From Lentimicrobiaceae bacterium (GTDB lineage Bacteria; Bacteroidota; Bacteroidia; Bacteroidales; JAGNHN01): 51,359 nucleotides of DNA. Numbering within the stretch: the stretch's first letter is position 1; each line of letters opens with the position of its first letter. Positions 1-7,319 of this stretch are shown one piece after another. A program made the translations under genes and the position numbers. The DNA lies in assembly GCA_018001695.1 (NCBI GenBank), contig JAGNHN010000024.1:1-51359 (forward strand), in the 5' to 3' direction. Below the pieces are notes generated by a model. The model had not been told where the DNA came from and made no database searches. It was given only the letters and a program-made list of their open reading frames with translations.

Positions 1-311
1 TCCGCAACCTGAAGGTGCAGCGACTCGCTGCTACCCAGACAGAAAAATGGCATGATTTTCAAGTGGATGACACCAGCAGTACCCATATTCAGATTTTTGG
101 TGCAGATCGTACCCTGGCAAGCCTGTACATCGGGCGGTTTGGGTTTAATCAAAGCGCGAGAACAGGATTATCCTATGTGAGAGTGGATGGTGAAGATGAG
201 GTTTATGCTGTGGAAGGATTTTTGTCGATGGAAGTGAACCAGGGAATGGCCCATTGGCTCAAACAAACCCCGGTCGAAGAAGTACAGGATACCACAGCTT
301 CACCCGGGTAA
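1..311 (+). CDS. DUF4340 domain-containing protein, C-terminal fragment
   Basis: The reading frame is open from the left edge of the window (frame of base 3), so only the C-terminal ~102 residues are present and the start lies outside. The visible part carries the pattern VDDTSSTHIQIF, LYIGRFGF, SYVRVDGEDEVYAVEGFLS, which is characteristic of DUF4340 proteins: beta-rich, envelope-associated proteins often found in Bacteroidota next to Gld-type ABC exporter genes. That neighbourhood cannot be checked here. A gtg codon at 15 is not a credible start because the frame continues upstream of it. The next gene is convergent, and I see no clear terminator in the 75 bp between them. Function is not established; assignment to the family is fairly secure from the motif order. 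Confidence 0.7.
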   Translation, partial: RNLKVQRLAATQTEKWHDFQVDDTSSTHIQIFGADRTLASLYIGRFGFNQSARTGLSYVRVDGEDEVYAVEGFLSMEVNQGMAHWLKQTPVEEVQDTTASPG

Positions 312-386
312 AACCACATCCAGGCTGGCATGCGAAAGCCCGCCGGGTGCTTCTTGAAGACGACTGAGTTGCTGATAATGCATTGT

Positions 387-1466
387 TCAGGATGAAGGCT
401 GTTGCGCCTCAATCCATTCCCGCTTGATTTCCTCGAACACCTGGGCTACGGTTGTGATGCGCGTAGCCCGGAAAGCATTGGACCCGGCAAAAGCAAAACC
501 TTGTTTCATATTTCCCTTATAGGCATTCAGGAGGGCATTGACGATACAGTAGGGTGTTGTTGTCACATCACATGTTCTGATACAATGGTAAGGGCATTTA
601 ACCGGCTTGGTTTTCCCTTCCTTGACCCTATCGATGAATTCATTACGGATGGCACGTCCTGGCATTCCCACAGGACTCTTGATAATCTCCATATCTTCCT
701 GCACTGCATCGATATAGGTTTGTTTAAAAGCCGCAGATGCATCACATTCCTCTGTGGTTACCAAACGTGTTCCAATCTGAACCCCCTTTGCTCCCTTCAG
801 CATGATATTATAGACATCACTGCCCGTGTAGACACCTCCGGCAGCGATGACGGGAATTTCCTTGTTGTAAGTCTCTTCGAAGATATTCACTTCTTTGACC
901 ACTTCCGGGATCAGGTGCTCAAGTGAATATTCTTCGGCACTGATGTTGCCGTGCTTAAATCCGAGATGCCCACCGGCTTTAGGACCTTCCACGACAATGG
1001 CATCTGGCAGATAGTTATGTACGGATTTCCATTTCTCACATATAATACGCGCAGCTCTACCACTGGAAACGATAGGAACGAGCCGCGTCACACTGTCCGG
1101 TTTAAGAAAGGCGGGTAAATCAAAGGGAAGGCCGGCCCCCGAGAAGATGATATCCACTTTTTCAGAAATGGCTGTCCGTACCATATCAGCGAAATTCGAC
1201 ATGGCTACCATGATATTCACACCGATCACACCCCTAGTTTTCTCCCTGGCGAGCCGGATCTCCCGCTTTAAGCCTTCTATGTTGTTTTCTAAGAAATCCA
1301 GCGTCGGATTCCGGTGAATCAGCCCAAGTCCCGCTGCAGAGATCACCCCAACACCCCCTTGATTGGCAACGGCCACAGCCAGTCCCGACATCGAAATGCC
1401 GATGCCCATACCCCCCTGGATAATGGGAATGGATACTCTTAACCCACCAATATTCAATGCTTCCAT
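387..1466 (-). CDS. Nitronate monooxygenase-like flavin oxidoreductase (NMO/FabK family)
   Basis: A 359-residue FMN-binding TIM-barrel protein of the nitronate monooxygenase / 2-nitropropane dioxygenase family, which oxidises alkyl nitronates with oxygen; FabK-type enoyl-ACP reductases share the fold. The N-terminus IIQGGMGIGIS is the family signature. VEGPKAGGHLGF (residues 159-170) is the active-site/FMN loop, with AAGGVYTG (208-215) and QIGTRLVTTEE (230-240) forming the phosphate-binding end. Unusually, the C-terminal part carries a cysteine cluster C291-x3-C295-x3-C299-x7-C307, outside the usual catalytic core. The gene stands alone, with its own -7 promoter element just upstream and convergent to the DUF4340 gene. 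True substrate is unknown; many members are not real nitronate oxidases. Confidence 0.85.
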   Translation of the reverse strand: MEALNIGGLRVSIPIIQGGMGIGISMSGLAVAVANQGGVGVISAAGLGLIHRNPTLDFLENNIEGLKREIRLAREKTRGVIGVNIMVAMSNFADMVRTAISEKVDIIFSGAGLPFDLPAFLKPDSVTRLVPIVSSGRAARIICEKWKSVHNYLPDAIVVEGPKAGGHLGFKHGNISAEEYSLEHLIPEVVKEVNIFEETYNKEIPVIAAGGVYTGSDVYNIMLKGAKGVQIGTRLVTTEECDASAAFKQTYIDAVQEDMEIIKSPVGMPGRAIRNEFIDRVKEGKTKPVKCPYHCIRTCDVTTTPYCIVNALLNAYKGNMKQGFAFAGSNAFRATRITTVAQVFEEIKREWIEAQQPSS

Positions 1467-1495
1467 TCCTCGTTACGCCAATTAAGTTCAGGCTG

Positions 1496-1503
1496 CAAAA
1501 GTA
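1496..1503 (-). promoter_or_regulatory. Bacteroidota -7 element for the NMO-like gene
   Basis: Read on the minus strand this is TACTTTTG, matching the TAnnTTTG consensus. It lies about 30 bases upstream of the start codon at 1466. No good -33 TTG was seen at the expected distance. Confidence 0.45.
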
Positions 1504-1598
1504 CATAAGTAATGAGTTGCATTTACATATTAATATTTATCGTAAAATATTTAATTACAATCAGATTCTCATACTGTCATGATAATGACCTGGCCTGA

Positions 1599-1629
1599 TT
1601 GGCGAAACAGGTTGCTTTTTATAGCTTTG
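1599..1629 (+). promoter_or_regulatory. Bacteroidota promoter for the cysteate synthase gene
   Basis: TTG at 1599-1601 and TAGCTTTG at 1622-1629, separated by 20 bp, fit the Bacteroidota housekeeping pattern (TTG, 19-21 bp, TAnnTTTG). Transcription would start near 1636, leaving a leader of about 10 bases before the ATG at 1646. Confidence 0.6.
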
Positions 1630-1645
1630 CAACAGCTTCAAGATT

Positions 1646-2956
1646 ATGGAAAACCTGAAAGAGAGATTTGAAGGGACCCGGTATACACTGCAGCCCTATC
1701 ATTCAGAGAACATCTTAAGAGACACAGGCTGGCTGCTGGATCCGCCGGAAGGTTTACCTCCTTCTTTGTTGCGCGCCTTATATGAAAAACGGCAATTGGA
1801 CGACCGAGGGCCCGATTATGGTTTGTATCGCTTCGCTGACTGGCTTCCGGTTCACCGTATGCTGAGCGGATCGAAGGCCCCGGTAACCTACCGCAGTCAG
1901 GGACTCAGTAAAGCACTGGGATTGGAAGCTTTATACATCACATTCAGTGGATATTGGCCTGAAAGGGGGGCCTTGATGCGCACGTGTTCCTTCAAGGAAA
2001 CCGAAGCCTATGCCGTTGGCGGAAGGTTGCGGCCCGACAACAAAGCTGTTCTGGTTGTGGCATCTGCCGGAAATACTGCCAGGTCATTTGCGAGGGTATG
2101 CTCCGATAACCATATTCCCCTTCTGCTCTGTGTTCCTGAGGACAACATCGACGCATTATGGTTTGACACTCCTGTTCTGGATCACGTAAAGCTTATTGTT
2201 TCCGAAGCAGGTAGCGATTATTATGATGCCATCTACCTGTCACAGCTTGCATGCCAGATCGAAGGCTTCCTGCCGGAAGGTGGTGCTAAAAATGTGGCCA
2301 GGCGCGATGGCATGGGGACTACCGTGTTGTCGGCCGTTACAACAATAGGCCGCATCCCCGCATACTATTTTCAGGCAATCGGCAGCGGAACAGGCGCCAT
2401 CGCAGCCTGGGAGGCCAACCTGAGGTTGATAGCCGATGGACGGTTCGGGCAGAACAAGATGAGGCTCATTGTTTCGCAAAACCATCCTTTTCTTCCCATC
2501 CATGATGCCTGGAAAGCCGGTTCCAGGGCATTGCTCCCTTTGGATGACGATCTGGCCCGGCAACAGGTTGAAATCATCGACGCAAAGGTCCTCTCCAATC
2601 GCCGTCCCCCATATAGCATCCCAGGCGGATTGTATGATGCGCTCCTTGACACAGGCGGAGACGTTGTTCCTGTGACCAATGAGGAAGCCCGCCAGGCCGC
2701 CGGCTTGTTTTTGGAGACCGAAGGCATTGATATCCACCCTGCTGCTGCTGTGGCAACAGCGAGCCTGATGGCGGCTGCCGCGGCTAAAAGAGTCGGCAAT
2801 GATGATCTTATCATGCTGAATATCACAGGCGGGGGCGAAGACCGTTTCAAGCAGGAAAAGAAACTGCATTACCTGAGGCCAGTGCTCCGTTTTCCGGTAA
2901 ACCCCAATCCGGAATTTGTGATGGAAGAGATCCGGAAACTTCGGTTTAATATATAA
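1646..2956 (+). CDS. Cysteate synthase (PLP-dependent, threonine synthase-like)
   Basis: A 436-residue PLP enzyme. It resembles threonine synthase but best fits the cysteate synthase family (O-phosphoserine plus sulfite gives L-cysteate plus phosphate). The PLP lysine is K117 in CSFKETEA; SAGNTA (140-145) and GSGTG (247-251) are the substrate- and phosphate-binding loops. The family is known from coenzyme M synthesis in Methanosarcinales and also occurs in Bacteroidota, where cysteate is a precursor of sulfonolipids (capnines). There are no coenzyme M genes nearby, so sulfonolipid synthesis is the likelier role here (inference). Sulfite could come from the cysH product at 14877. The gene is monocistronic with a good promoter. 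Alternative: a true threonine synthase, but the length, N-terminal extension and CSFKETEA motif argue against it. Confidence 0.8.
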   Translation: MENLKERFEGTRYTLQPYHSENILRDTGWLLDPPEGLPPSLLRALYEKRQLDDRGPDYGLYRFADWLPVHRMLSGSKAPVTYRSQGLSKALGLEALYITFSGYWPERGALMRTCSFKETEAYAVGGRLRPDNKAVLVVASAGNTARSFARVCSDNHIPLLLCVPEDNIDALWFDTPVLDHVKLIVSEAGSDYYDAIYLSQLACQIEGFLPEGGAKNVARRDGMGTTVLSAVTTIGRIPAYYFQAIGSGTGAIAAWEANLRLIADGRFGQNKMRLIVSQNHPFLPIHDAWKAGSRALLPLDDDLARQQVEIIDAKVLSNRRPPYSIPGGLYDALLDTGGDVVPVTNEEARQAAGLFLETEGIDIHPAAAVATASLMAAAAAKRVGNDDLIMLNITGGGEDRFKQEKKLHYLRPVLRFPVNPNPEFVMEEIRKLRFNI

Positions 2957-3084
2957 GGAGGGAAGAACACCTTACACAGAAGCCTCTTTCCTTTAATTCA
3001 AAAAAAATCTTGGCAGGGGTTTCCGTTTTGCCCCTCATTTTTCGTCTATTCTTCTGAAATGCCAGGAAGCCTGGGCCTGGATTA

Positions 3085-3660
3085 ATGGAGGGAGAGATGA
3101 AAACACAGATGTTACCCACCGCCAGTCATGTATTCTTCGTATCGCGACATGAGGTCTATCAGCACCGCGCATTCTCAGATCCATGGGACCAAAACCAGTT
3201 CATCCAATTGATGGTTAAACATTTGCTGCCTGAAACGCAGCCGCTGGCCTACTGCATATTGCATGACACCTATCAGATGCTGCTATACGTGCCAAAATAC
3301 GCACATGAGGAGGATGTTAAGTCCAAATTCATCCTACCCATTGAAACTGATTATCAATCACATCTGAACCGGAAGAAGAACAGAAACAACACCATCCTGT
3401 CTTTTAGTGGAGAGATCTCCCTGGTCCCTCCTTACCTTATCAAGCAACGGATCTGCGAGATACATGAACAGCCTGTGCTTCATCTGCTGTGCGAACACCC
3501 CTTGCAATGGCAATACTCCTCATATCCAAGCATTCTGATGAGGGAAGCGCTGCTGATCGATCCCTGGCTTAGCAGTGGCCTTTTTGGTGGTATCCGTGGG
3601 ATGAAAGAAGCACATCAAAGCTACCTCCTTCGAGCCAGGCAGCTTTCAGGCGCACTTTAG
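3085..3660 (+). CDS. RAYT/IS200-like transposase homologue with lost HUH motif
   Basis: A 191-residue protein with the outline of a REP-associated tyrosine transposase (Y1_Tnp domain). The segment LAYCILHDTYQMLLYV (54-69) sits where family members read AYCLMPNHxHLLV, and IHEQPVLHLLCEHPLQWQYSS (126-146) matches the C-terminal signature usually read as IHxNPVxxGxxxxPxxWxYSS. The metal-binding His-x-His of the nuclease is replaced by T62-Y63-Q64, although a candidate catalytic tyrosine (Y90, TDYQSHLN) remains. The frame is intact, so this looks like a retained, probably nuclease-dead protein rather than a decaying transposon. No flanking REP repeats or transposon ends were seen. A second ATG at 3097 is preceded by GGAGGGAGAG and could be the real start. 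Confidence 0.65.
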   Translation: MEGEMKTQMLPTASHVFFVSRHEVYQHRAFSDPWDQNQFIQLMVKHLLPETQPLAYCILHDTYQMLLYVPKYAHEEDVKSKFILPIETDYQSHLNRKKNRNNTILSFSGEISLVPPYLIKQRICEIHEQPVLHLLCEHPLQWQYSSYPSILMREALLIDPWLSSGLFGGIRGMKEAHQSYLLRARQLSGAL

Positions 3661-3722
3661 GGTGATGGCTATCCTTGTTTTTTGTTTATTTGTGCTGATT
3701 TGCCGTCTAAATAAGCAGAAGC

Positions 3723-4850
3723 ATGACAAGACTTTCGGGCCTCCCGTTGGGATTAAGCCTTCATTTACAATGGAATATATGTTTGGCCTTACTGACAAGT
3801 GTGGTCATGAGCACGGCCGCATGGGGCACTGAAACCGATACCAGCAGGCAGGTACTGAATAAAGCATTGCAAAACAGCGCATTCAGCGGACAGTGGTTCC
3901 TTTCATACCTGATGAAGGACGAAGGAGATGATCTTACCAGTCATTTTACCCTCAAACGCGGATACCTGACGTTTACCAAGGAATTCAGCAAGACCCTCTC
4001 CATCCGTTTTACGCAGGACATTACACTGGACGAGGAAGGTACGGATGCCGGCAATATTGAAATGCGATTGAAATACTGCTATCTGAAGATCAACACGCAT
4101 GCCTTCCCCTTGTTGAGAGATGGATATGTTGAAGTGGGGCTGGTTCACCGTCCGTGGCTGGACTTTGAAGAGAAAATCAACCGCTACAGGGTGCAGGGTA
4201 TGATGTTCCTTGAACGGCAACGTATTATGAACTCGGCCGATTTCGGGTTCACGTTTGTTGACCTTCTGGGGGGGAAACTTCAGAGCGAATACCGTAAGGG
4301 GAGTGCTGCTTCCTTACCCGGCAGGTATGGCAGTTTTGCGATCGGAATATACAATGGCGGAGGCTATCACGCCATTGAGAATAACCGCAATAAAACCATA
4401 GAGGGACGGATTTCTATCAGACCCCTACCCGATCATATTCCTGGCTTCCAGGTGAGTTATCATGGGGTAAGGGGAAAAGGTAATACCGGTTCTTCTCCGG
4501 TATTCAAGGTTGACCATGCATTCGTGTCCTTTGAAAACAACTTTTTATCTCTGACAGCCCAGCAGGTATGGGGGAAAGGCGACGCAGCTGGTACCTTCAT
4601 CAACGAATCAGGTGCTGCTATTCTGACTTCAGGCATGTCCTTTTTCGGAGAGTTGCGGTATCCTTCTTCCGGGTTTGCTGTTTTCAGCCGCTGGGATGAT
4701 TTTCATGCCAATACAGGCATCACAAGCGCCATGGGGGGAATTGCTTACTATTTTATGAATGACAGCAAGGCCATCGCCCAGATCGATCGTCAATCTACGG
4801 ATGGCCAGATCCGCTGGATTTATGAATTGGCCATCGAATTGAAATTCTGA
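3723..4850 (+). CDS. Outer-membrane beta-barrel (porin-like) protein
   Basis: 375 residues with a long N-terminal signal sequence (hydrophobic stretch ~17-33, likely cleavage after AWG, residue 35). The rest is a run of alternating amphipathic strands (for example LSIRFTQDITLD, YVEVGLVHRPWLDF, RYGSFAIGIYNGGGY) ending in the barrel-closing strand IYELAIELKF with a terminal phenylalanine, as in outer-membrane barrels. It resembles phosphate-selective porin-like proteins of Bacteroidota but I cannot name a substrate. The stop is two bases before the start of the next outer-membrane gene, so the two are probably co-translated. No dedicated inner-membrane transporter lies beside them. Confidence 0.6.
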   Translation: MTRLSGLPLGLSLHLQWNICLALLTSVVMSTAAWGTETDTSRQVLNKALQNSAFSGQWFLSYLMKDEGDDLTSHFTLKRGYLTFTKEFSKTLSIRFTQDITLDEEGTDAGNIEMRLKYCYLKINTHAFPLLRDGYVEVGLVHRPWLDFEEKINRYRVQGMMFLERQRIMNSADFGFTFVDLLGGKLQSEYRKGSAASLPGRYGSFAIGIYNGGGYHAIENNRNKTIEGRISIRPLPDHIPGFQVSYHGVRGKGNTGSSPVFKVDHAFVSFENNFLSLTAQQVWGKGDAAGTFINESGAAILTSGMSFFGELRYPSSGFAVFSRWDDFHANTGITSAMGGIAYYFMNDSKAIAQIDRQSTDGQIRWIYELAIELKF

Positions 4851-4852
4851 CC

Positions 4853-5785
4853 ATGAGATCAGCACAATCCCATATCATCGGATGCGGGCTTTTAATCCTA
4901 AGTCTTTTCAGCGGACGAGGGTTATATGGACAGGACTATACCTGGTGGAATCAAAAGCATAACTGGGACGGAGTAACACACTGGACACGGTACATCATCC
5001 TTTCGCCTGGTTTTATGGGTCCCAATGCCTTGCCCGTCCCTGAAACACGCAACGGTATTGTTGACACCTCCCTGCATTTCTCAACCTCCTTTGAAATCCA
5101 CCGCAGTGAAGGCGATAAGACCGAAAACAACTTCACAACATTGTTTATACCGATTGCCAATGGGATAGCCGGACTTGGTTTGGAGATGGTTACGTGGGAA
5201 CATTATCGTATGGACACGCTGACGCGGGATGCCAGGAGGTCCAGAGATGAAGATGGCATAGGAACTGCCATTGGAGACCTGCAGGTAAGCACCCTCATCC
5301 GGCTTGCTAGAAACCACCCAAACTGGCCAGACATGAATCTTGGGATTCATTTGCGAACTGCCACCGGTAGCAACCTGGGTGGGGCCAGGTTCAGCGATGC
5401 GCCGGGTTATGCATTCGATCTTGCATGCAGTAAAAAATTGAATAACAAGGCTTTCTGGCTTGAACCCTACTGCGTCCTTGGCTTTGGAGCCTGGCAGGTT
5501 AACCGCGATGATAACCTTCAAAATGATGTATTCCGTTATGCGCTGGGTACAAAAGCAGGTAAAGCTAACTGGTATGTCGGGGTGGAATGGAGCGGATACC
5601 ATGGGTATTTTGACAATGGTGACCGTCCTATGGTTGGCCGACTTAACGCCATGCATAAGGTAGGAAAACACATTCAGCTTTTCATCAAACTGCAGCAAGG
5701 CTTTCATGACTACGCATATTCCTCCCTAAGGCTTGGGGTCAGATACACACCTGGCATCACAGCCAAAAGGTCCGCCGGACAATGA
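4853..5785 (+). CDS. Predicted outer-membrane beta-barrel protein, hypothetical
   Basis: 310 residues with a signal peptide (hydrophobic core GCGLLILSLFSG, probable cleavage after LYG at residue 26). The mature part is rich in Trp, Tyr and alternating beta strands (IHLRTATGSNLGG, WYVGVEWSGYHGYF, LRLGVRYTPG), as expected for an outer-membrane barrel of roughly 12 strands. It follows the upstream barrel gene by two bases, which implies one transcript and a shared function, for example two components of an outer-membrane uptake or assembly unit. I do not recognise a named family. Downstream, mscL has its own promoter. Confidence 0.55.
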   Translation: MRSAQSHIIGCGLLILSLFSGRGLYGQDYTWWNQKHNWDGVTHWTRYIILSPGFMGPNALPVPETRNGIVDTSLHFSTSFEIHRSEGDKTENNFTTLFIPIANGIAGLGLEMVTWEHYRMDTLTRDARRSRDEDGIGTAIGDLQVSTLIRLARNHPNWPDMNLGIHLRTATGSNLGGARFSDAPGYAFDLACSKKLNNKAFWLEPYCVLGFGAWQVNRDDNLQNDVFRYALGTKAGKANWYVGVEWSGYHGYFDNGDRPMVGRLNAMHKVGKHIQLFIKLQQGFHDYAYSSLRLGVRYTPGITAKRSAGQ

Positions 5786-5799
5786 GGAAAAATAATACC

Positions 5800-5830
5800 T
5801 TGCAATCAAGAAACCGTTTACCTAAATTTG
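5800..5830 (+). promoter_or_regulatory. Bacteroidota promoter for mscL
   Basis: TTG at 5800-5802 and TAAATTTG at 5823-5830 with a 20-bp spacer match the Bacteroidota consensus exactly. The start codon follows at 5859. Confidence 0.65.
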
Positions 5831-5858
5831 GTAGGTCTAACCAAAAAAATCCTGCATT

Positions 5859-6284
5859 ATGTCAATGATGAAAGAATTTAAAACATTTGCCATGCGTGGC
5901 AATGTGATGGACATGGCGATTGGTATCATTATCGGGGGAGCATTTGGCAAAATAGTATCCTCCCTTGTGACCGATATCCTGATGCCTCCTATCGGAATGT
6001 TACTGGGCGGAATGGATTTCACCAGTTTCAAATTCATTATGAAAGATGCAGTGTTGGATGCCAGCGGCGCCATCACCAGCGAAGCTGTGAGCATCAACTA
6101 CGGTACCTTTATTCAGGTCGTGATCGACTTTCTCATCATTGCATGGGCCATCTTCATGGTGATCAAACTCATGAACCGCTTGAAGAAAAAGGAAGAGGAA
6201 GCACCAGCTCCGGCTGCTCCTCCCGCACCGAGCAATGAAGAGAAACTCCTTACTGAAATAAGGGATATCCTCAGCAAGAAATAA
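5859..6284 (+). CDS. mscL: Large-conductance mechanosensitive channel MscL
   Basis: 141 residues, the usual MscL length. It is a homopentameric inner-membrane channel that opens under membrane tension during hypo-osmotic shock. The N-terminal helix [19 protein letters not shown] is the family signature; TM1 is at about 16-42 with the gate glycine/alanine positions, the periplasmic loop at 45-82, and TM2 at 84-107 followed by the basic RLKKK cluster. An Ala/Pro-rich linker (115-124) leads into the C-terminal bundle helix (126-141). It is a single-gene unit: strong promoter upstream and a perfect intrinsic terminator right after the stop. MSMM gives two closely spaced start options (residues 1 and 3). 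Confidence 0.95.
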   Translation: MSMMKEFKTFAMRGNVMDMAIGIIIGGAFGKIVSSLVTDILMPPIGMLLGGMDFTSFKFIMKDAVLDASGAITSEAVSINYGTFIQVVIDFLIIAWAIFMVIKLMNRLKKKEEEAPAPAAPPAPSNEEKLLTEIRDILSKK

Positions 6285-6304
6285 CAGTCTCCTTATACTT
6301 TGAG

Positions 6305-6348
6305 AATCCCTGTTGAACACAACTTGTTCAACGGGGATTTTCTTTTTT
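6305..6348 (+). terminator. Intrinsic terminator after mscL
   Basis: A 14-bp stem (6305-6318 with 6326-6339, one G-T pair) with a 7-base loop, followed by a T-rich tract (6340-6348), lies 20 bases after the mscL stop. The plus-strand T-run indicates rightward termination. Confidence 0.85.
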
Positions 6349-6373
6349 AGAATGTCAGCAACCGCAAGGTTCC

Positions 6374-6381
6374 TACATTTG
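6374..6381 (+). promoter_or_regulatory. -7 element for the DMT/cupin gene pair
   Basis: TACATTTG matches TAnnTTTG and lies 20 bases upstream of the ATG at 6401, just past the mscL terminator. No convincing -33 element. Confidence 0.45.
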
Positions 6382-6400
6382 CCATAAACCTTTTGACTTT

Positions 6401-6769
6401 ATGAAAGCCCTCACAACCATAAGCCTGCTGATCCTTTCCAATGCTTTCATGACCCTGGCCTGGTATGGTCACCTGAAATTCAAATCGCTAAGCAGGTTGG
6501 AAAGCCTCGGTCTCATCAGCATCGTTTTTATTAGCTGGGGTATTGCCCTGTTTGAGTATTTCTTTCAGGTTCCTGCCAACCGCATCGGATATGCCGGGAA
6601 TGGCGGTCCATTCTCACTTGTCCAGCTTAAAGTAATTCAGGAGGTCATATCTATTAGTGTATTCATTGTGTTTACCTTGGTTGCTTTCAGAAATGAGACA
6701 CTTCGTGTAAACCATATCATTGCCTTCGTATTCATTATTCTAGCTGTATACTTTGTATTTAAAAAGTAA
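6401..6769 (+). CDS. DMT-superfamily small membrane protein (DUF486 family)
   Basis: 122 residues with four predicted membrane helices (about 1-20, 35-53, 78-99, 104-120) and the family pattern MTLAWYGHLKFK, WGIALFEYFFQVPANRIGY, QLKVIQEVISISVFIVF. This is the DUF486 (DMT_6) family, distantly related to small multidrug-resistance and EamA-type transporters. The transported compound is unknown. The gene follows the mscL terminator and is 26 bases ahead of the cupin gene on the same strand, so the two may be co-transcribed. Family assignment is firm, function is not. Confidence 0.85.
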   Translation: MKALTTISLLILSNAFMTLAWYGHLKFKSLSRLESLGLISIVFISWGIALFEYFFQVPANRIGYAGNGGPFSLVQLKVIQEVISISVFIVFTLVAFRNETLRVNHIIAFVFIILAVYFVFKK

Positions 6770-6795
6770 ACAACTGCATATTCAATAACACGCCT

Positions 6796-7284
6796 ATGGT
6801 ACGCATTTTCAAATCCAGTACGGAGGCATACACGACGCTGCCTTCGCCACATGCCCATTATGGCATACTAACCACCCAGGGATTATGGAACCAGGCCGGT
6901 GCCAGACAACTTTCGTTTGATATACGCAAGCTACCTCCTGGGAAATACTCATTCCCATTTCATTATCATCATGCAGCAGAAGAGCTGTTCTTAATCATTT
7001 CAGGTAGTGGAGCCCTTCGGCATGCGGAGGGTTCATGCCGCATTGAAGCAGGTGATATCGTCTTTTTCCCTTATGGACCTCAGGGTGCCCATCAGGTTTA
7101 TAACGATGGTGATCAACCGCTTGAATATCTGGACATCAGGGCGATAGGATTACTGGATGCCATCACTTATCCCGATACACATAAGACTGGTATACTTCCC
7201 GATATGATCATGTTCGACAGGCAGCATCAGCCTGGCTATTGGGAAGGAGAAGAAGATCCAGCCCGATTCTGGATCGAAGGGTAA
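6796..7284 (+). CDS. Cupin-domain protein
   Basis: 162 residues forming a single cupin barrel. The first cupin motif is PFHYHHAAEELFLIISGSG (metal-ligand candidates H56, H58, E62 or E63) and the second is the segment GDIVFFPYGPQGAHQVYN with H99 as the fourth ligand. Such single-domain proteins act as sugar-phosphate isomerases, dioxygenases or small-molecule sensors; nothing in the sequence decides among these. The C-terminal tail (130-162) is acidic and aromatic-rich. It probably shares a transcript with the DMT protein upstream and converges on the TonB receptor gene with 35 bp between stops. Confidence 0.8.
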   Translation: MVRIFKSSTEAYTTLPSPHAHYGILTTQGLWNQAGARQLSFDIRKLPPGKYSFPFHYHHAAEELFLIISGSGALRHAEGSCRIEAGDIVFFPYGPQGAHQVYNDGDQPLEYLDIRAIGLLDAITYPDTHKTGILPDMIMFDRQHQPGYWEGEEDPARFWIEG

Positions 7285-7319
7285 ACAGGAGTCGAAGATT
7301 AAGGCAGGTTTATTCCGGA

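Noticed and set aside
402..926. Long plus-strand frame opposite the NMO gene
   Set aside because: Runs antisense to well-conserved FMN-domain codons and has no recognisable domain or composition of a real protein.
2240..2869. Minus-strand frames inside the cysteate synthase gene
   Set aside because: Cys/Arg-rich shadow translations of a conserved PLP enzyme; no start context or homology.
1646..2956. Threonine synthase as the identity of the PLP enzyme
   Set aside because: Length, N-terminal extension and CSFKETEA/SAGNTA spacing fit cysteate synthase better, though the folds are related.
3000..3722. Insertion sequence around the RAYT-like gene
   Set aside because: No terminal repeats, target duplications or REP pairs seen, and the nuclease motif is lost.
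5081..5707. 208-codon minus-strand frame opposite the second barrel gene
   Set aside because: Antisense shadow; the plus-strand frame has a signal peptide and barrel pattern.
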